DNA from: Mycoplasmatota bacterium
GTDB taxonomy: Bacteria; Bacillota_I; Bacilli_A; MAG-NZ
Direction of reading: 5' to 3'
Assembly: GCA_018394315.1 (NCBI GenBank)
Contig: CP074575.1
Coordinates: forward strand, 186,001 to 250,000
Length of the DNA: 64,000 bases
The translations under genes were made by a program, and so were the position numbers. The notes under the pieces are model-generated. The model was not told where the DNA came from, made no database searches, and saw only the letters and a list, made by a program, of their open reading frames with translations. The number at the start of each line of letters is the position of its first letter. The first letter of the stretch is position 1. Of the stretch, positions 60,915-64,000 are shown piece by piece.

Positions 60915-62756
60915 TTACGACTCTAAATAATATTTTGACTGAGCGTTCCACATTCTGTGATACATTCCTTCATTCATTAATAAATGTTTATGTTCTCCTT
61001 TTTCTACTATTTCTCCTTCATCTATTACAATTATCTCATCACAAAATTTACAACTACTCATCCTGTGCGAAATAAAAATTGATGTTCTATCTTTTACTAA
61101 GTCATTAAAGTTTTCATAAATCTCAGCTTCAGATTTTGGATCAAGCGCAGCTGTTGGTTCATCAAGAATTACAATAGGAGAGTCTTTATATAATGCTCTC
61201 GCTATTGCTAATTTCTGAGCTTCTCCTCCAGATATCTCAATACCATCTTCTTTTGATCTTTGATAAATAACAGTATCAATTGATTTAGGCATATTATTTA
61301 CTCTATCAAGCATTCCAGTTTTTTCAAGCGTTTCTTCAACTTTTTTCAAATCTCCATTGAGTCCTGAAGAGACATTATCTTTAATACTATAAGAGAATAG
61401 TTTAAAATCTTGGAATACCACTGAAAACAGTTTATCCATTGTTTCCTTGTTATAAGATTTAAGTGGTATATTGTTTATAAATATTTCACCTTCAATCGGT
61501 TCATATAATCTACAAAGCAATTTAATAAGTGTTGTCTTACCAGCGCCATTTGATCCTACTATTGCCAATTTTGATCCTTTTTCAAGTTTTAAATTTATAT
61601 TCTTAAGTGTATATTCTTCCTGATTAGGATATTTGAATGAAACATTCTTAAATTCTACTTCCAAATTATTTAAATCTAAGTAATCTACTTCACCATATTC
61701 TTTAGTAGATTGTAGATTTAAGAATGTAAAATAGTTATTTAAGTAGTTATTAAATAAATGCAATTTAGAATATCTCTCAATAATACTTGTAATTGATATC
61801 GATACTAACGTAATTGATCCAACATATGAAACTACATTACCTATTGTAATAAGCCCATACATTGCTTTTAAACCAACGAATAGATAAGCTGTTAATATTA
61901 GTAGTTTATTCCCGAAAATTGAAATAGCCATCATTTTAGTTTTAAAGATTGAAAAATTACGCCAGAGTATATCTGCTTTTTTCCTTTCTGTTTTCATGAT
62001 GTCAATAATTAAATCCTGCATTTGATATAATCTAAGATCTTTTCCATATTTATAGTTAGAACATATTTGATAAAAATAGGAGAACTTTCTATTAGCATCA
62101 ATATTGTACATCATGATGTCGTACGACTTTTCATTCTCTTTTTTTAGTACATATCCAGATGTTATTGCTGGAATGAATAATGCGAGTAAAATTAATAATA
62201 TACTCCATGGATTATTTAAAAATGTAATGAGTGAATTTGCACTTGTAATATCTTTGCTTTGTAGTAATCCAAATAACAATGTTATACCAAATACTAAACT
62301 TAGTACGGATGAAAGAATCCCACTAAGTACATACTCACAATAAACTTTAATACCACCATTACCTGCACAACCCTCTTCAGCCATTTGAATTAACTTCATT
62401 GTAGAATTATCCTCCAAAGTAGCATAGTCTATTTCAAATGATTTAAGGGCTATTTTATTGTCTAAATTGTAATTAAGTTCAACAGTATAGGTTTTATTTA
62501 AGTAATTGAGATAGTTTCTAATTATACTTATAATTAAATTTAATCCTATCATCCAATAAACATAAAACATTAATTCGATTCTAGGAATATTATTTACTAT
62601 TCCATCAATTAGTAAATAAGTAAAGAAGATTGATACATATGGGAAAACAGCAGTAAAAAATGATTGTAAAATGAATACATAGAAATACCCTTTTGATAAT
62701 TTGAATGCCACTTTAAGTACATTTATTGTTTTACTAAAATTCCCCTTAACTTTCAT
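60915..62756 (-). CDS. ABC exporter half-transporter (membrane domain plus ATPase), second subunit
   Basis: A 613-residue half-exporter. Six helices fill about residues 15-330; the ATPase (about 365-613) has Walker A VGSNGAGKTTLIK, signature ISGGEAQKLAIARAL, Walker B IVILDEPTAALDP and switch IFISHRMSS. ATG 62756 is chosen because GGAGGGTGAAGAAA precedes it; the frame stays open 16 codons upstream inside the partner gene. It overlaps the partner's end by 11 bases. Together they form a heterodimeric peptide or drug exporter; cargo is not evident. Confidence 0.88.
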   Translation of the reverse strand: MKVKGNFSKTINVLKVAFKLSKGYFYVFILQSFFTAVFPYVSIFFTYLLIDGIVNNIPRIELMFYVYWMIGLNLIISIIRNYLNYLNKTYTVELNYNLDNKIALKSFEIDYATLEDNSTMKLIQMAEEGCAGNGGIKVYCEYVLSGILSSVLSLVFGITLLFGLLQSKDITSANSLITFLNNPWSILLILLALFIPAITSGYVLKKENEKSYDIMMYNIDANRKFSYFYQICSNYKYGKDLRLYQMQDLIIDIMKTERKKADILWRNFSIFKTKMMAISIFGNKLLILTAYLFVGLKAMYGLITIGNVVSYVGSITLVSISITSIIERYSKLHLFNNYLNNYFTFLNLQSTKEYGEVDYLDLNNLEVEFKNVSFKYPNQEEYTLKNINLKLEKGSKLAIVGSNGAGKTTLIKLLCRLYEPIEGEIFINNIPLKSYNKETMDKLFSVVFQDFKLFSYSIKDNVSSGLNGDLKKVEETLEKTGMLDRVNNMPKSIDTVIYQRSKEDGIEISGGEAQKLAIARALYKDSPIVILDEPTAALDPKSEAEIYENFNDLVKDRTSIFISHRMSSCKFCDEIIVIDEGEIVEKGEHKHLLMNEGMYHRMWNAQSKYYLES

Positions 62757-64000
62757 TTTCTTCACCCTCCATATAATACTGAGCTTGAATATCGAATACT
62801 TCACGATATAGCTTGTTAAGTTTCATAAGCTCCTTATGAGTTCCTTCTTCAACTATCTTTCCGTCATCTAAGAAGATAATACGATCACAGAACTTAGTTG
62901 ATGCTAATCTATGAGATATGAAGATTGAAGTACTATCTTCTGTATACTCCTCATATTTCAGATACATTTTCTCCTCAGAGATAGGATCTAAGGAAGCTGT
63001 TGGTTCATCTAGAACTAATAACGAAGTACCTTTATATAAAGATCTTGCCAACATTAGTTTTTGTATTTCCCCACCACTCAGTCTAATTCCCGATTCATCA
63101 AATGTTTGTGTTATATATGTCTTTTCCTTGTTTTCTAGGGACATTACTTTATCTTTCAACCCTGAATTTTCTAAAGCATAATCAAGTTTTGCTTTATCGA
63201 CATCACTATTCTTAACACATGATATATTATCTTCAATAGTTAATGATAAAGGTTCTGAATCCTGAAATACCACTGAGATTAAAGACATATAATCCTCGGT
63301 ACTGAATTCACTGACGTTAATCCCATTAAATTCAATACTTCCTTCATCAGGTTTATATAATCCACAAAGTAATTTTATAACAGTAGTTTTACCTGCACCG
63401 TTATTACCAACAAGTGCTAAATTTTCACCAGAAATGATTTTAAAGTTAAGGTTTTCAATTACTGGTTTTTTAGACTTAGGATAAGAGAAAGTTACATTCT
63501 TAAATTCTACAGTTATTGGTAGTTTAAGATCACTTACACTTAATCCTTGGTTATTACGTAACCTATCTTCAGTTTCAATACATTCTCTATACTTATCCAC
63601 AGAAATATTACAAGCTCTTAATTGATTTGATGCTTCTGTAAATCCATTAAGCCACAATGAAAACCCAGTAATTATTCCTGTTAAAAATGTAAATGTAGTT
63701 AAATCAATCCTATTATTTATAACTAATCCAATAACTATTCCATATCCAACTGCATCTCTGATAAATAAGAATAATGTATTAGAAAAATTAGCTGTTAAAA
63801 ATCTTTTCTCAATTTTACTAGTTACTCTTCTTCTATTCTTAGTAAGATTAACAAATAATTTATCAAACCAATTGCCAAGGTTATATAGTCTAATATCCTT
63901 ACCATAATTTGGATTAGTAGAATCTTTAGTTAAATAATATTGTTCAAGAAATTCATCATTTAGCTCGTTCTTCTTATTAGCTAAATATATATTAGCTCTT
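62746..64000 (-). CDS. ABC exporter half-transporter, first subunit (5' end outside the window)
   Basis: Open from the window edge. Residues near the edge (LANKKNELNDEFLEQYYLTK, then YGKDIRLYNLGNWFDKLF) form the inner membrane domain, followed by helices and the ATPase: Walker A VGNNGAGKTTVIK, signature RLSGGEIQKLMLARSLYK, Walker B LLVLDEPTASLDP and IFISHRLAS. The window cuts the first membrane helices. Partner of the subunit at 60915. The domain order matches, with the ATPase last. Confidence 0.88.
   Translation of the reverse strand, partial: RANIYLANKKNELNDEFLEQYYLTKDSTNPNYGKDIRLYNLGNWFDKLFVNLTKNRRRVTSKIEKRFLTANFSNTLFLFIRDAVGYGIVIGLVINNRIDLTTFTFLTGIITGFSLWLNGFTEASNQLRACNISVDKYRECIETEDRLRNNQGLSVSDLKLPITVEFKNVTFSYPKSKKPVIENLNFKIISGENLALVGNNGAGKTTVIKLLCGLYKPDEGSIEFNGINVSEFSTEDYMSLISVVFQDSEPLSLTIEDNISCVKNSDVDKAKLDYALENSGLKDKVMSLENKEKTYITQTFDESGIRLSGGEIQKLMLARSLYKGTSLLVLDEPTASLDPISEEKMYLKYEEYTEDSTSIFISHRLASTKFCDRIIFLDDGKIVEEGTHKELMKLNKLYREVFDIQAQYYMEGEENES

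Noticed and set aside
1..64000. Mollicute genetic code with UGA read as tryptophan
   Set aside because: Several genes end in TGA at the expected length and tryptophan is encoded by TGG; the only read-through TGAs are the two selenocysteine sites.
1..64000. CRISPR arrays, tRNA or rRNA genes
   Set aside because: No regularly spaced repeats, cloverleaf sequences or rRNA segments were recognised by eye on either strand.

Overview
The window is AT-rich, uses UGA as a stop and twice as selenocysteine, and carries Gram-positive style lipoproteins, LytS/LytR and ArlR/ArlS-like regulators, a perfect CcpA-type cre site, Rho and an IS150-like element. This points to an anaerobic, amino-acid- and purine-fermenting low-GC bacterium of the Bacillota (or a deep-branching relative such as the Haloplasma/Izemoplasma side). 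It is not a UGA=Trp mollicute. No tRNA, rRNA or CRISPR array was seen.

Layout. 0-5.2 kb: a Yge locus. ygeW (partial) and ygeY run leftward, a YheO-type regulator sits in the middle, and a TrpB-like PLP enzyme plus diaminopropionate ammonia-lyase (ygeX) run rightward; the regulator and the rightward operon diverge across a palindrome with a clean sigma-A promoter on each side. 5.2-9.5 kb: a two-gene ABC exporter-like cassette (second gene frameshifted) with a small ORF at its 3' end; a near-copy of the cassette lies at 27.1-31.1 kb. 9.6-16 kb: small hypothetical, GNAT, secreted nuclease, DUF1848 protein, lipoprotein serpin, and a small lipoprotein preceded by a structured RNA leader. 16.2-26.2 kb: a purine/nucleoside salvage operon (BMP binding protein, ATPase, two permeases, two nucleoside phosphorylases, a deaminase, a GntR regulator) next to an 8-oxoguanine deaminase. 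31.4-41.4 kb: rho, membrane and Fe-S proteins, methyltransferases, a hydrolase, a doubly frameshifted lipoprotein, an SBF-type transporter and a DUF364-like protein. 41.6-47.7 kb: a selenoprotein reductase locus (protein B subunits, BCCT transporter, thioredoxin reductase, thioredoxin, GrdA), most likely for betaine. 48-55.2 kb: metallopeptidase, YjdF-like protein, an IS3-family element, then cstA with lytSR. 55.4-60.7 kb: a three-gene ArlRS-like operon among relics (group II intron-like tail, integrase fragment, truncated MFS gene) and an oxidoreductase. 60.9-64 kb: a heterodimeric ABC exporter, the second half running off the end.

How the genes fit together. The nucleoside operon, 8-oxoguanine deaminase and Yge genes suggest that imported purine nucleosides are stripped to bases, deaminated and degraded through the urate/diaminopropionate route to pyruvate and ammonia. 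The Stickland-type reductase disposes of electrons by reducing a methylated glycine, with thioredoxin as donor. The LytS/LytR-CstA group looks like a pyruvate-sensing and uptake circuit, with a site upstream of cstA that matches the E. coli BtsR motif in sequence and spacing.

Most notable: the LytTR-type site upstream of cstA, the structured leader RNA at 15.3 kb, a perfect cre in the Yge locus, inverted repeats around the purine promoter, the duplicated ABC cassettes with one frameshift, and a small ORF after the first cassette.
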